Source: JBAYSY01 sp041675885
GTDB lineage: Bacteria > Pseudomonadota > Alphaproteobacteria > Rhodobacterales > Rhodobacteraceae
NCBI GenBank assembly: GCA_041675885.1
Contig: JBAYSY010000038.1
Coordinates: 1 to 27,929 of the forward strand
Length of the DNA stretch: 27,929 nt
Direction of reading: 5' to 3'
The notes under the pieces are model-generated. The model had not been told where the DNA came from. It did not search any database and saw nothing but the letters and a program-made list of their open reading frames with translations. This document shows, one piece after another, positions 1 to 7,529 of the stretch; the first letter of the stretch is position 1; each line of letters begins with the position of its first letter. The position numbers and the translations under genes were made by a program.

Positions 1-1
1 C

Positions 2-97
2 AAGCCGGGCAAGGTCATCGTGATCGCCATCGCCCGGAAGATCCTTACCATCGCCAATGCCATCCTGCGCGATGGCCAGCCCTTCAGGCCCGCATGA
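2..97 (+). mobile_element. IS110/IS1111-family transposase, C-terminal fragment (5' end outside window)
   Basis: An open frame enters from the left edge and stops at 95-97. The 31 visible residues, beginning KPGKVIVIAIARKILTIANA and ending RDGQPFRPA, match the conserved C-terminal tail of IS110-family transposases (RuvC-like DEDD recombinases), where a K-P-K-K-V/A-M-R-K-L-L-x-x-L-N-A-x-x-R-D-G pattern is usual. Only the end of the gene is visible, so completeness and activity cannot be judged. The following 375 bases hold no gene and may include the element's right end; in IS1111-type members that non-coding end can carry the guide (bridge) RNA. Assigned from memory of the family pattern over a short stretch. 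Confidence 0.6.
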
Positions 98-472
98 TCT
101 CCACAGTTGCCCGGGCGGCCGCTCCTGCAACGTTCCAACATGCGCATACGCCAAGGTATTCGGCACCATAAACTGCCAGACCACAGGCGTTGCAGCGGCC
201 ACCCGCTGCCCTCTGTTGCAACTGGTGGCCAGCCGGGCGAAGGGTGGGCGATCTGCCCGGCATCCACCAAGAGGCACCCCACGCAACAGGCACCCGGCCC
301 GCTGGCGCATCTGTTCCGGGCAAGGAAGTGCCACCCCCACCGCGCAACGGCGGAAAAGCCACAGCTTGGCCCGACAACCTCCGGGCCATGCGGCGTTTTT
401 CTGGACCGGGGCGGAAAATGCCGGTATCGTGCCGGGCAAACGGGGCGCCAATGACCCCGGCACGAGGCAGAC
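98..472. other. Gene-free stretch between transposase end and aminotransferase
   Basis: Short open frames in several phases overlap here on both strands, but none has a convincing ribosome site, family resemblance or exclusive frame. The stretch contains copy A of a hairpin repeat (155-217). It could include the right end of the IS110-type element and the promoter of the aminotransferase gene, but no clear -35/-10 pair was recognised. Confidence 0.5.
155..217. repeat. Hairpin-bearing repeat, copy A
   Basis: Bases 155-184 match 13209-13238 at 29 of 30 positions. The blocks at 188-200 and 203-217 are identical to 13242-13254 and 13268-13282. The middle is a short inverted repeat, GCAGCGG (192-198) and CCGCTGC (203-209), with a 4-base loop; in copy B the stem is longer and the loop carries an insertion. 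The stem is conserved while the loop varies, as expected of a structured element. Copy A lies 57 bp after the IS110-type stop codon, so it could be part of that element's right end or an intergenic repeat used as its target. Confidence 0.75.
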
Positions 473-1654
473 ATGGCATTTCCTGAGCGGTTCTCGAACC
501 TGCCAGAATACGCGTTTCCGCGCCTGCGGGCGCTGCTCGATCCGCACCCTCCGGGGGGTGAGCCGCTGGCCATGACCATCGGCGAGCCGAAGCACGACTT
601 CCCCGGTTTCGTGGGCGGGGTGATCGCGGAAAACCTTGCGGGCTTCGGCGTCTATCCGCCGAACGAGGGCACGCCGGAACTGCTGGCCGCCATCTCGGGC
701 TGGATCAAACGGCGCTACGGCACCGATTGCCCGCCCGAGCGGCTGATGGTGCTGAACGGCACCCGCGAGGGGCTGTTCAACGCGCTGCTGGCGCTGTGCC
801 CCGAGACGAAACGCGGCCAGCGGCCGGTGGTGCTGGTGCCGAACCCGTTCTATCAGGTCTATGCGGTCGCCGCGCTCGCCGTGGGGGCGGAACCCGTCCA
901 TGTGCCCGCGACGGCGGCCACGGGCCACCTGCCGGATTACGCATCGCTGCCCGCCGATCTGCTCGACCGGGTGGCCGTCGCTTATATCTGTTCGCCCGCG
1001 AACCCGCAGGGGGCGGTGGCGTCGCGCGACTATCTGGCCCGACTGCTCGCACTGGCGGAAAAGCACGATTTCACCGTGTTTTCCGACGAATGCTATTCCG
1101 AGATCTGGCGTTCCACCCCGCCGCCCGGCATCCTTCAGGTGGCCGCCGCCGTGGGCGGCGACCCGGAACGGGTGGTGGCGTTCAACTCGCTTTCCAAACG
1201 CTCGAACCTGCCGGGGCTGCGCTCGGGCTTCGTCGCGGCCGGGCCGCGGTCCATCACCCATATCCGCCGGTTGCGTGCCTATGCGGGGGCGCCGCTGCCG
1301 CTGCCCTTGCAGCGCGTCGCCGAACGCGCCTGGGCGGATGAGACGCATGTCAGCACCAACCGCGCGCTTTACCAGGCGAAATTCGGCCTTGCCGACCGGG
1401 TCTTTGCCGGGATGCAGGGCTATGCGCCGCCCGAGGGCGGGTTCTTCCTGTGGCTGCCCGTGCCCGATGGCGAGACGGCGGCGCTGAAACTCTGGCGCGA
1501 GACCGGGGTGCGGGTTCTGCCCGGCGCCTATCTCGCGCGGGACGTGGCCGGGATGGAAAACCCCGGCAAGGGATATATCCGGGTCGCCCTTGTGGCCCCG
1601 GCCGAGGAAACGCAGCGCGGGCTTACACGGCTTCGCGACTGCCTGTATGGGTGA
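473..1654 (+). CDS. dapC: PLP-dependent class I/II aminotransferase, probable N-succinyldiaminopimelate aminotransferase
   Basis: 393 aa, full length for a fold-type I aminotransferase. It would transfer an amino group from glutamate to N-succinyl-2-amino-6-oxopimelate in lysine/peptidoglycan-precursor synthesis. Visible landmarks are the YPPNEGTPEL substrate/cofactor loop near the N terminus, the SPANPQGAV motif, the SDECYSEIW motif with the PLP-contacting Asp and Tyr, and the Schiff-base lysine K242 in SLSKRSNLPGLRSGF. That last motif is characteristic of DapC-type enzymes, but substrate is not proven by it. The ATG at 473 has a weak GAGG at 464-467. The gene ends 12 bp before ftsK, whose ribosome site overlaps its stop, so the two are probably cotranscribed. 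An alternative is a generic aminotransferase of unknown substrate. Confidence 0.75.
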   Translation: MAFPERFSNLPEYAFPRLRALLDPHPPGGEPLAMTIGEPKHDFPGFVGGVIAENLAGFGVYPPNEGTPELLAAISGWIKRRYGTDCPPERLMVLNGTREGLFNALLALCPETKRGQRPVVLVPNPFYQVYAVAALAVGAEPVHVPATAATGHLPDYASLPADLLDRVAVAYICSPANPQGAVASRDYLARLLALAEKHDFTVFSDECYSEIWRSTPPPGILQVAAAVGGDPERVVAFNSLSKRSNLPGLRSGFVAAGPRSITHIRRLRAYAGAPLPLPLQRVAERAWADETHVSTNRALYQAKFGLADRVFAGMQGYAPPEGGFFLWLPVPDGETAALKLWRETGVRVLPGAYLARDVAGMENPGKGYIRVALVAPAEETQRGLTRLRDCLYG

Positions 1655-1666
1655 GGTAAGGCAAGC

Positions 1667-4666
1667 ATGGCATCCTATCAGACGCGGCAGCGCGACCCGC
1701 TTCTTGACCAGAACATGCAGGCGATGGTGGAACGGCGCGGCAAGGAATTGCTGGGCGTCGGGCTTCTGGTGCTGGCCGCCGCCTTCGCGCTCATGCTCGG
1801 CACCTATTCGCCGCAGGATCCGGGCTGGATGGTGGCGACCGACGAACCGGCGCGCAACGCGCTCGGGCGCATCGGCGCGGGCATCGCCGCCACGCTGATC
1901 GTGATCGGCGGCATCGGCGCCTGGGGGCTGCCCTTGGTGCTGGCGGCCTGGGGCATCCGGTTCCTGCTGCATCTCGGCGAAGAACGCGCCTTCGGCCGGG
2001 TGATCTTCGCGCTGATTGCCATCGCGCTGGCCTCGGTCTATGCCGCCACCCATGTTCCGGGGCCGGACTGGGGCCACGCCTTCGGCCTTGGCGGGCTGTT
2101 CGGCGACACCGTGCTGGGCGCGGTGTTGGGGGTCGCGCCGGTGCAGGCGGTGACCGGGCTCAAGTTCCTGTCGCTGGTCTTCGCGCTGGCGCTGGTGGCG
2201 ATGGGGCTTTACGTGCTTGGCTTCGACCGCGAGGAGTTGAAGGCGATCGGCCGTTTCCTCTATGTCGGTCTTGTCGTGACCTATGCCGGGGCGGCGGCGC
2301 TTGTGCGCGGTGCGGGCGCCGGGACGGCACGCGGTGTGCTGGCGCTGCACGCGCGAACCCGGGACGGGCTGGCCGCCCGCCGCGCCGCAAGGGCCGAAGC
2401 CGCGGAAGCGGCGCAGGAACACGCCCGCATGGCGCAGGAAATGGCCACCGAAGACCCTCCGGTCTATCGCACCGGCCCGGCTGCGGTCCGCGTGACCCGC
2501 CCCGGCGATTACACGACGGACGAGGAATTCCAGCCGCCCCGGCCCATGACCGCCCGCCGCCCGGCTGCGGAACCGCAAGCCGCGCCCGCTGCGGACGATA
2601 CCCCCTCGCCGCGTGGTTTCCTTGCCCGGATGGAGGGGCTGATGGGCAAGCGCGCGCCGGAACCCGAACCCGAACCGGAACTCCGCCCCGAGGCCCGTTA
2701 TGCCGCGCTTTCGACCGAGGATCGGGTCAAGGCCCGGATCAGCGATGTGATCCGCGCACGTCTGCGCCCGGCGGCGGTGATCGCCCCTGCCTCTCCGCTG
2801 CGGCCCGAGCCCCCGGTGGTGCGCGTGAGAAGCCCGCAGCCGCTGCTGTTCGACCCCGCCGCCCGGCGCGCCGCCGAACCGCCGCTGAGCGCGATGCCCC
2901 GGCCCGCCGCGCCGCTGGTTGAACACGAACCCTTGCTTGCGGAACCCGACTGGGACGATTCCGACCAGAACGGCCCCGACCGGGACGAAGACGACGACGC
3001 CATGGCGGAATGGGAGGCCGAGGCCGCCCGTATGCCCGCCGTCCCCGCCGCCGCCGACAGCCGCCGGGTGCAGCATGTGGCCAAACGCCCAGCCGCCCCC
3101 TCGCGGCAGGCGATGGCCGAGGCCCAGCCCAGCCTGCGCTTCGAGGAACGCGCGGCGGAATACGAACACCCGCCGCTGAACCTTCTGACCAACCCGGCGG
3201 GCATCACCCGCCTACAGCTTTCCGACGAGGCGCTGGAGGAAAACGCCCGGATGCTGGAAAACGTGCTGGACGACTACGGCGTGAAGGGCGAGATCGTCTC
3301 GGTCCGCCCCGGGCCGGTCGTGACCATGTATGAACTGGAACCGGCGCCGGGGCTGAAGGCGTCGCGCGTCATCGGCCTTGCCGATGACATCGCCCGCAGC
3401 ATGTCGGCGCTTTCCGCCCGCGTCTCGACCGTGCCGGGGCGCAGCGTGATCGGCATCGAACTGCCCAACGCCCACCGCGAAAAGGTGGTGCTGCGCGAAA
3501 TCCTTGCCGCCCGCGACTTCGGCGACTCGAACATGCGCCTGCCGCTCGCGCTGGGCAAGGATATCGGCGGCGATCCGGTGGTGGCGAACCTTGCCAAGAT
3601 GCCCCACCTGCTGATCGCCGGGACCACGGGTTCGGGCAAGTCGGTGGCGATCAACACCATGATCCTGTCGCTGCTCTACAAGCTCACGCCCGAGGAATGC
3701 CGCCTGATCATGATTGACCCGAAGATGCTGGAACTGTCGGTCTATGACGGTATTCCGCACCTGCTTTCGCCTGTCGTCACCGACCCCAAGAAGGCGGTGG
3801 TCGCGCTGAAATGGGTCGTGGGCGAGATGGAGGAACGCTACCGCAAGATGTCGCGCATGGGCGTGCGCAACATCGAGGGCTACAACGGCCGGGTGAAGGA
3901 GACCCTCGCCCGCGGGGAGATGTTCCGCCGCACCATCCAGACCGGCTTCGACGACGAGACCGGCGATCCGGTGTTCGAGACCGAGGAATTCGCCCCCGTC
4001 GCGCTGCCCTATATCGTGGTGATCGTCGATGAGATGGCCGACCTGATGATGGTCGCGGGCAAGGAGATCGAAGCCTGCATCCAGCGGCTGGCGCAGATGG
4101 CGCGGGCCTCGGGCATCCACCTGATCATGGCGACCCAGCGGCCTTCGGTCGATGTGATCACCGGCACGATCAAGGCGAACTTCCCGACCCGGATCAGCTT
4201 CCAGGTCACGTCCAAGATCGACAGCCGCACCATCCTCGGCGAACAGGGGGCCGAGCAGTTGCTGGGCATGGGCGACATGCTCTACATGGCCGGCGGCGCC
4301 CGGATCACCCGTATCCACGGACCGTTCGTGTCCGATGAGGAGGTCGAGGAGATCGTCAACCACCTCAAGAGCTTCGGCCCGCCGGAATACATGTCGGGCG
4401 TGGTCGAGGGCGTGGACGAAAGCAAGGCCGACGACATCGACCTCGTGCTGGGCCTCGGCGGCGGTGACGGCGGCGAGGACGCGCTTTACGATCAGGCGGT
4501 GGCGATCGTCGCCAAGGACCGCAAATGCTCGACCTCCTACATCCAGCGCAAGCTCGGCATCGGCTACAACAAGGCCGCAAGGCTGGTGGAACAGATGGAG
4601 GATCAGGGCGTGGTGACGCCCGCGAACCACGTCGGGAAGCGGGAGATTCTGGTGCCGGAGGCGTGA
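1667..4666 (+). CDS. ftsK: DNA translocase FtsK
   Basis: 999 aa. This membrane-anchored, septum-located DNA pump aligns the chromosome terminus for XerCD dimer resolution during division. The N-terminal third has four hydrophobic segments (about residues 25-200), the 4TM FtsK domain. A Pro/Ala/Glu-rich linker spans about 230-490. The motor has Walker A GTTGSGKS at 652-659 and Walker B ending VIVDEM near 785-790. The last ~65 residues (from about 935) form the winged-helix gamma domain that reads KOPS sites, including the motif STSYIQRKLGIGYNKAARLVE. The ATG is preceded by GAGGTAAGG. All key elements are intact. It follows the aminotransferase by 12 bp. Confidence 0.97.
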   Translation: MASYQTRQRDPLLDQNMQAMVERRGKELLGVGLLVLAAAFALMLGTYSPQDPGWMVATDEPARNALGRIGAGIAATLIVIGGIGAWGLPLVLAAWGIRFLLHLGEERAFGRVIFALIAIALASVYAATHVPGPDWGHAFGLGGLFGDTVLGAVLGVAPVQAVTGLKFLSLVFALALVAMGLYVLGFDREELKAIGRFLYVGLVVTYAGAAALVRGAGAGTARGVLALHARTRDGLAARRAARAEAAEAAQEHARMAQEMATEDPPVYRTGPAAVRVTRPGDYTTDEEFQPPRPMTARRPAAEPQAAPAADDTPSPRGFLARMEGLMGKRAPEPEPEPELRPEARYAALSTEDRVKARISDVIRARLRPAAVIAPASPLRPEPPVVRVRSPQPLLFDPAARRAAEPPLSAMPRPAAPLVEHEPLLAEPDWDDSDQNGPDRDEDDDAMAEWEAEAARMPAVPAAADSRRVQHVAKRPAAPSRQAMAEAQPSLRFEERAAEYEHPPLNLLTNPAGITRLQLSDEALEENARMLENVLDDYGVKGEIVSVRPGPVVTMYELEPAPGLKASRVIGLADDIARSMSALSARVSTVPGRSVIGIELPNAHREKVVLREILAARDFGDSNMRLPLALGKDIGGDPVVANLAKMPHLLIAGTTGSGKSVAINTMILSLLYKLTPEECRLIMIDPKMLELSVYDGIPHLLSPVVTDPKKAVVALKWVVGEMEERYRKMSRMGVRNIEGYNGRVKETLARGEMFRRTIQTGFDDETGDPVFETEEFAPVALPYIVVIVDEMADLMMVAGKEIEACIQRLAQMARASGIHLIMATQRPSVDVITGTIKANFPTRISFQVTSKIDSRTILGEQGAEQLLGMGDMLYMAGGARITRIHGPFVSDEEVEEIVNHLKSFGPPEYMSGVVEGVDESKADDIDLVLGLGGGDGGEDALYDQAVAIVAKDRKCSTSYIQRKLGIGYNKAARLVEQMEDQGVVTPANHVGKREILVPEA

Positions 4667-4692
4667 GGGGGCACAGTCGGGACTTTCGCGGC

Positions 4693-4773
4693 ATGACACC
4701 CGGCGACTGGGGCGGGACCGCCTTCGGGCTGGTGGTCGGCGGCCTCATGGGGATGGCCGTTGGTTGCCGGTGA
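4693..4773 (+). CDS. Possible 26-aa glycine-rich hydrophobic peptide
   Basis: A 26-codon frame, M-T-P-G-D-W-G-G-T-A followed by a glycine-rich hydrophobic stretch, starts 27 bp after ftsK. Its TGA overlaps an ATG at 4773 that opens the next frame (TGATG), which would allow translational coupling. No convincing Shine-Dalgarno precedes it and no family is recognised. Listed because of the stop/start overlap; it may be chance. Confidence 0.22.
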   Translation: MTPGDWGGTAFGLVVGGLMGMAVGCR

Positions 4774-5105
4774 TGGTGTTCTACTCCGGCCTGTGGCTGA
4801 TTCTCCTGATCGCCCTGCCGTTCTTTCTGCTCGAACTCCTGTTCCGGGGCGCGATCGCCGGTCTCGCGAAGCTCTGGCGATGGTGGCGCCCCCGCCCGCC
4901 GAAACCCGAACCCGCGTCCCTTCCGGCCGACCTGCCATGGCCGAGGCGGTCTTCCTTCGGCATAGGCTTTCTTCCCGGTGCGGCCTGTGGCGCCCTTTCC
5001 ATGCCGCCACTCTGGGACGTGCCAGGGCGGGTGGTTCAGGGCCGGGCCTCCGCGCGTTTGCGCTTGCATCTGTCGACCGGCGACAGGCCGAACCGCGCCC
5101 GGTAG
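4773..5105 (+). CDS. Hypothetical protein with one N-terminal membrane segment
   Basis: About 110 aa from the ATG at 4773 (TTG at 4764 and GTG at 4770 are in-frame alternatives). A strongly hydrophobic segment, LWLILLIALPFFLLELLF, is followed by a basic Trp/Pro-rich stretch (KLWRWWRPRPPKPEP) and a weakly structured tail. This resembles a small inner-membrane protein with a cytoplasmic tail. No family recognised. Its last ~70 bp overlap, on the other strand, the 3' end of the AraC-type regulator, so the tail is shaped by that gene and the real protein may be shorter in function or not exist. Confidence 0.35.
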   Translation: MVFYSGLWLILLIALPFFLLELLFRGAIAGLAKLWRWWRPRPPKPEPASLPADLPWPRRSSFGIGFLPGAACGALSMPPLWDVPGRVVQGRASARLRLHLSTGDRPNRAR

Positions 5106-6157
5106 GCCTTGCGGAAACTGCCGAGCGAATGGAACCCCGAGGCGAAGGCGATTTCGGTCGTGGTCATGTCGGTGTCCATCATCAGGCTGTGCGCGCGGTC
5201 AAGCCGCAGGTCGCGCAGGAACCGCGCCGGGGTGGTGTCGAGATGGTGGCGGAACAGGCGCTCCACCTGCCGCCGCGACAGCAGCTCGTCGCGCAGGATG
5301 TCGGTCAGCATCACCTCGTCGGTCAGTCCCGCCCGCATCCGTCGCAGGATGCGCAGCAGGACCGGATTGCGCGAACCGACCGCCGCCGCCACCGAGACCC
5401 GCTGGCGCTGCACCGGCATCCGGTGGCCGCCGTGCAGGCACATGTCGGCCACCATCATCGCCAGATCGGGGCCGTGGTGTTCCTCGATCAGCGCAATCAT
5501 CATGTCCACGGGCGCGTTGCCGCCGCCGCAGGTCAGGATGCGGTTGTCGCGCAGGAACAGCGCGTCCGACACCGGCAGGTCGGGAAAGCGTTCGGTGAAG
5601 GCGGGCTGGTTCTCCCAATGCAGGGTGAAGCGCCGCCCGGACAGCAGCCCGGCCCGGGCAAGGCTGAAGGCCCCGGTGCAGAGCCCGCCGACCATGCCGC
5701 CGTGCCGGGCGTGGTCGCGCAGCCAGCCCAGCGTCTGCGATGAGGCCGCGAGATAGCCGTCCACCCCCGAACAGACGAATCCGGTATCGGCCCGGCCAAT
5801 GGGCCGCAGCGCGCCATCGACCCCGATCGACACCCCGTTCGAGCAGCGCACCGGCGCGCCGTCCTCGGACAGCAGGAACCAGCGGTAGAGGCAGCTTCCG
5901 GTCAACTGGTTGGCGATGCGCAGGGGTTCGACCGCCGAGGCGAAGGCCAGCATGGTCATGCGCGGCAACAGCAGGAAGTAGAAATCCCGCGGCGGCCCCG
6001 AAACCGCCAGCGGCAGGAAGGCCGCCCCCTGGCTGACGAACCGCTGCCGGTCCCTATCCCTGGAAGGCGGGTCTTCGGGCGGTGCGGCCCCCGGGGCGTG
6101 ACGCGGGCTGGCCACCGCCGCCGCCGTGTCGCGATCGAGCCTGTCAAGCAGCGTCAT
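5036..6157 (-). CDS. GlxA-family AraC-type transcriptional regulator (DJ-1/PfpI-like domain plus HTH), copy 1
   Basis: 373 aa. After a ~55-residue Pro/Arg-rich leader, the DJ-1/PfpI-like sensor domain begins at DFYFLLLPR and contains the nucleophile-elbow-like GGLCTGAF segment. The C-terminal ~100 residues are an AraC double helix-turn-helix, with RRQVERLFRHHL in the first half and the signature TEIAFASGFHSLGSFRKAYRARFG-like pattern in the second. The start is chosen at 6157 because an AAGGAGG lies 6-8 bases upstream; a longer open frame extends to 6520 without such support. Known GlxA-type regulators (GbdR, CdhR, ArgR) control betaine, carnitine or arginine catabolism, usually as activators. 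It lies downstream of a second regulator of the same family, separated by 82 bp, and probably shares its transcript. Confidence 0.9.
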   Translation of the reverse strand: MTLLDRLDRDTAAAVASPRHAPGAAPPEDPPSRDRDRQRFVSQGAAFLPLAVSGPPRDFYFLLLPRMTMLAFASAVEPLRIANQLTGSCLYRWFLLSEDGAPVRCSNGVSIGVDGALRPIGRADTGFVCSGVDGYLAASSQTLGWLRDHARHGGMVGGLCTGAFSLARAGLLSGRRFTLHWENQPAFTERFPDLPVSDALFLRDNRILTCGGGNAPVDMMIALIEEHHGPDLAMMVADMCLHGGHRMPVQRQRVSVAAAVGSRNPVLLRILRRMRAGLTDEVMLTDILRDELLSRRQVERLFRHHLDTTPARFLRDLRLDRAHSLMMDTDMTTTEIAFASGFHSLGSFRKAYRARFGLSPVDRCKRKRAEARP

Positions 6158-6239
6158 CCCCGCCTCCTTACGCCAAGGGCGCCCCGGCGCCGGATTATCG
6201 CGGCCGGACCCGGCGGGCGGCAGAAGGCGAAAGACGGAT

Positions 6240-7325
6240 TCACGGTAGGTTTGCGACAGATGCGCCGGAATCGGCCGACTCCGCCCCCGTTTCCGCGACC
6301 GTCCTGCGCAGCCCCTGCGGCGTCGTGTCGAAGCGTTTGCGGAACATCCGGTTGAGATGCGAGGAATCGCAGAACCCGCATTCCGCCGCGATCTGCGCGA
6401 CGGATTTGTCCGTCGTCTCCAGCAGGTGCCGCGCGACGGCCAGCCGGATTCCCAGAAACGCCGCCTGCGGCGAGGTATCGAGCGCGGCGCGGAAATGCCG
6501 CTCGACCCGGCGCTTGCCAAGCCCCATCCGCCGGGCGATCTCGGTCACCGGCAGGGGGCTGTCGATGCTCTGCTGCATGATGAGCAGCGCCCGCCGCACC
6601 AGCGGATCCTGCGTCCGCAGGTCGAGCGGAATCCCCGGCTGCGGGTTCTCCGGGCGCAGCGCGTCGTCGATGATCATGATATGCAGGCTCTTGCTCGCCT
6701 CGGCGCGGCCCACGTGCTTCTCGACCAGATAGGCGGCGAGATGGGCCGAACTCGCACCGCCCGAACAGGTCAGCCGGTCGCGGTCCACCACGAAGATCTG
6801 GTCCGAAACCGGGTTCAGCCCCTCGAACTGTTCGAGGAAATCGACCCGGTGGAACCAGCTTACGCAGCAGCGGTAACCGTCGAGCAGCCCGGCCTGATGC
6901 AGCATGAAGGCCCCGGTGCAGACCCCGACCAGCGGCACCCCCGCGGCGGCGGCCTGCCGCAGGTAGCGGTCGTAGGCGGCGCCGAGGCCGGGGGTTTCGT
7001 CGATCAGCCCGCCGATCACCACGATATAGTCGAAGCGCGCGGGGTCGCCCAGCCGCTCCTTGGGCTGCACCGAGATGCCGCAGCTTGACGGCACCGCGTC
7101 CATCGTGTCGGAAAGCACCGTCCAGTCGCACAGGATCGGGCGACTCCGGTCGCCCTCGTCGGCGGCCAGCCGCAGCACATCGACGAAATTCGCAAAGGCG
7201 CAAAGTGTGAACCGGCGTGCGAGGATGAAGCCCACCGACAGGCGCGGCCCGTCCGGCCGCTGCCGCATCGCCCTTGCCGGACCCGGGCGCGGCGCGATCC
7301 GCTGGCTTCTGACCGGCGTCGGCAT
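6240..7325 (-). CDS. GlxA-family AraC-type transcriptional regulator, copy 2, divergent from the GcvT flavoprotein
   Basis: 361 aa with the same two-domain layout as its neighbour: a DJ-1/PfpI-like domain (starting near LSVGFILARRFTLCAFANFVD, with VGVCTGAFMLHQAGLL) and a C-terminal AraC HTH (GLGKRRVERHFRAAL, then AQIAAECGFCDSSHLNRMFRKRF). The ATG at 7325 has a GGGGAAGGAAAG purine tract just upstream. The two copies are diverged, so they are paralogues rather than a recent duplication. Divergent placement 204 bp from the flavoprotein gene suggests this regulator controls it, as GbdR-type proteins control N-methylamine catabolic genes. Ligand unknown. Confidence 0.9.
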   Translation of the reverse strand: MPTPVRSQRIAPRPGPARAMRQRPDGPRLSVGFILARRFTLCAFANFVDVLRLAADEGDRSRPILCDWTVLSDTMDAVPSSCGISVQPKERLGDPARFDYIVVIGGLIDETPGLGAAYDRYLRQAAAAGVPLVGVCTGAFMLHQAGLLDGYRCCVSWFHRVDFLEQFEGLNPVSDQIFVVDRDRLTCSGGASSAHLAAYLVEKHVGRAEASKSLHIMIIDDALRPENPQPGIPLDLRTQDPLVRRALLIMQQSIDSPLPVTEIARRMGLGKRRVERHFRAALDTSPQAAFLGIRLAVARHLLETTDKSVAQIAAECGFCDSSHLNRMFRKRFDTTPQGLRRTVAETGAESADSGASVANLP

Positions 7326-7529
7326 GGCGCTTTCCTTCCCCCTGCATCTGGCCCCTGCATCCGGCGCCTGTCGTAGCGATAATCCCGACTTGACGCAAAC
7401 GTTCTATTCTTCCGGTGCGGATGTCGCGATACTCCCGCCGGGCTGTCCATGCCGGTTTCAGTCGCGACTTCTCCGGCCCCGACCTTTGGGCCCCCGGACC
7501 TTCGGGCCAACCAACAGGAGTGAACAACA
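7326..7529. promoter_or_regulatory. Divergent promoter region with a spaced direct repeat
   Basis: This 204-bp region separates the minus-strand GlxA regulator from the plus-strand flavoprotein. It contains two related elements in direct orientation: TGTCGTAGCGATAATCCCG (7369-7387) and TGTCGCGATACTCCCG (7422-7437), about 53 bp apart, close to five helical turns. That arrangement suits an AraC-type dimer. An AGGAG ribosome site precedes the flavoprotein ATG at 7530. No sure -35/-10 boxes were assigned. The operator role is inference. Confidence 0.4.

Noticed and set aside
57..575. Overlapping frames on both strands between the transposase end and the aminotransferase
   Set aside because: They start within the transposase or end within the aminotransferase, with no family resemblance and no ribosome sites.
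3212..4699. 495-codon minus-strand frame opposite the FtsK motor
   Set aside because: His/Asp-rich complement of the Walker-containing FtsK frame.
6158..6520. N-terminal extension of the first GlxA regulator
   Set aside because: The ATG at 6157 has an excellent AAGGAGG; the extension overlaps the 3' end of the next regulator and is Arg-rich noise.
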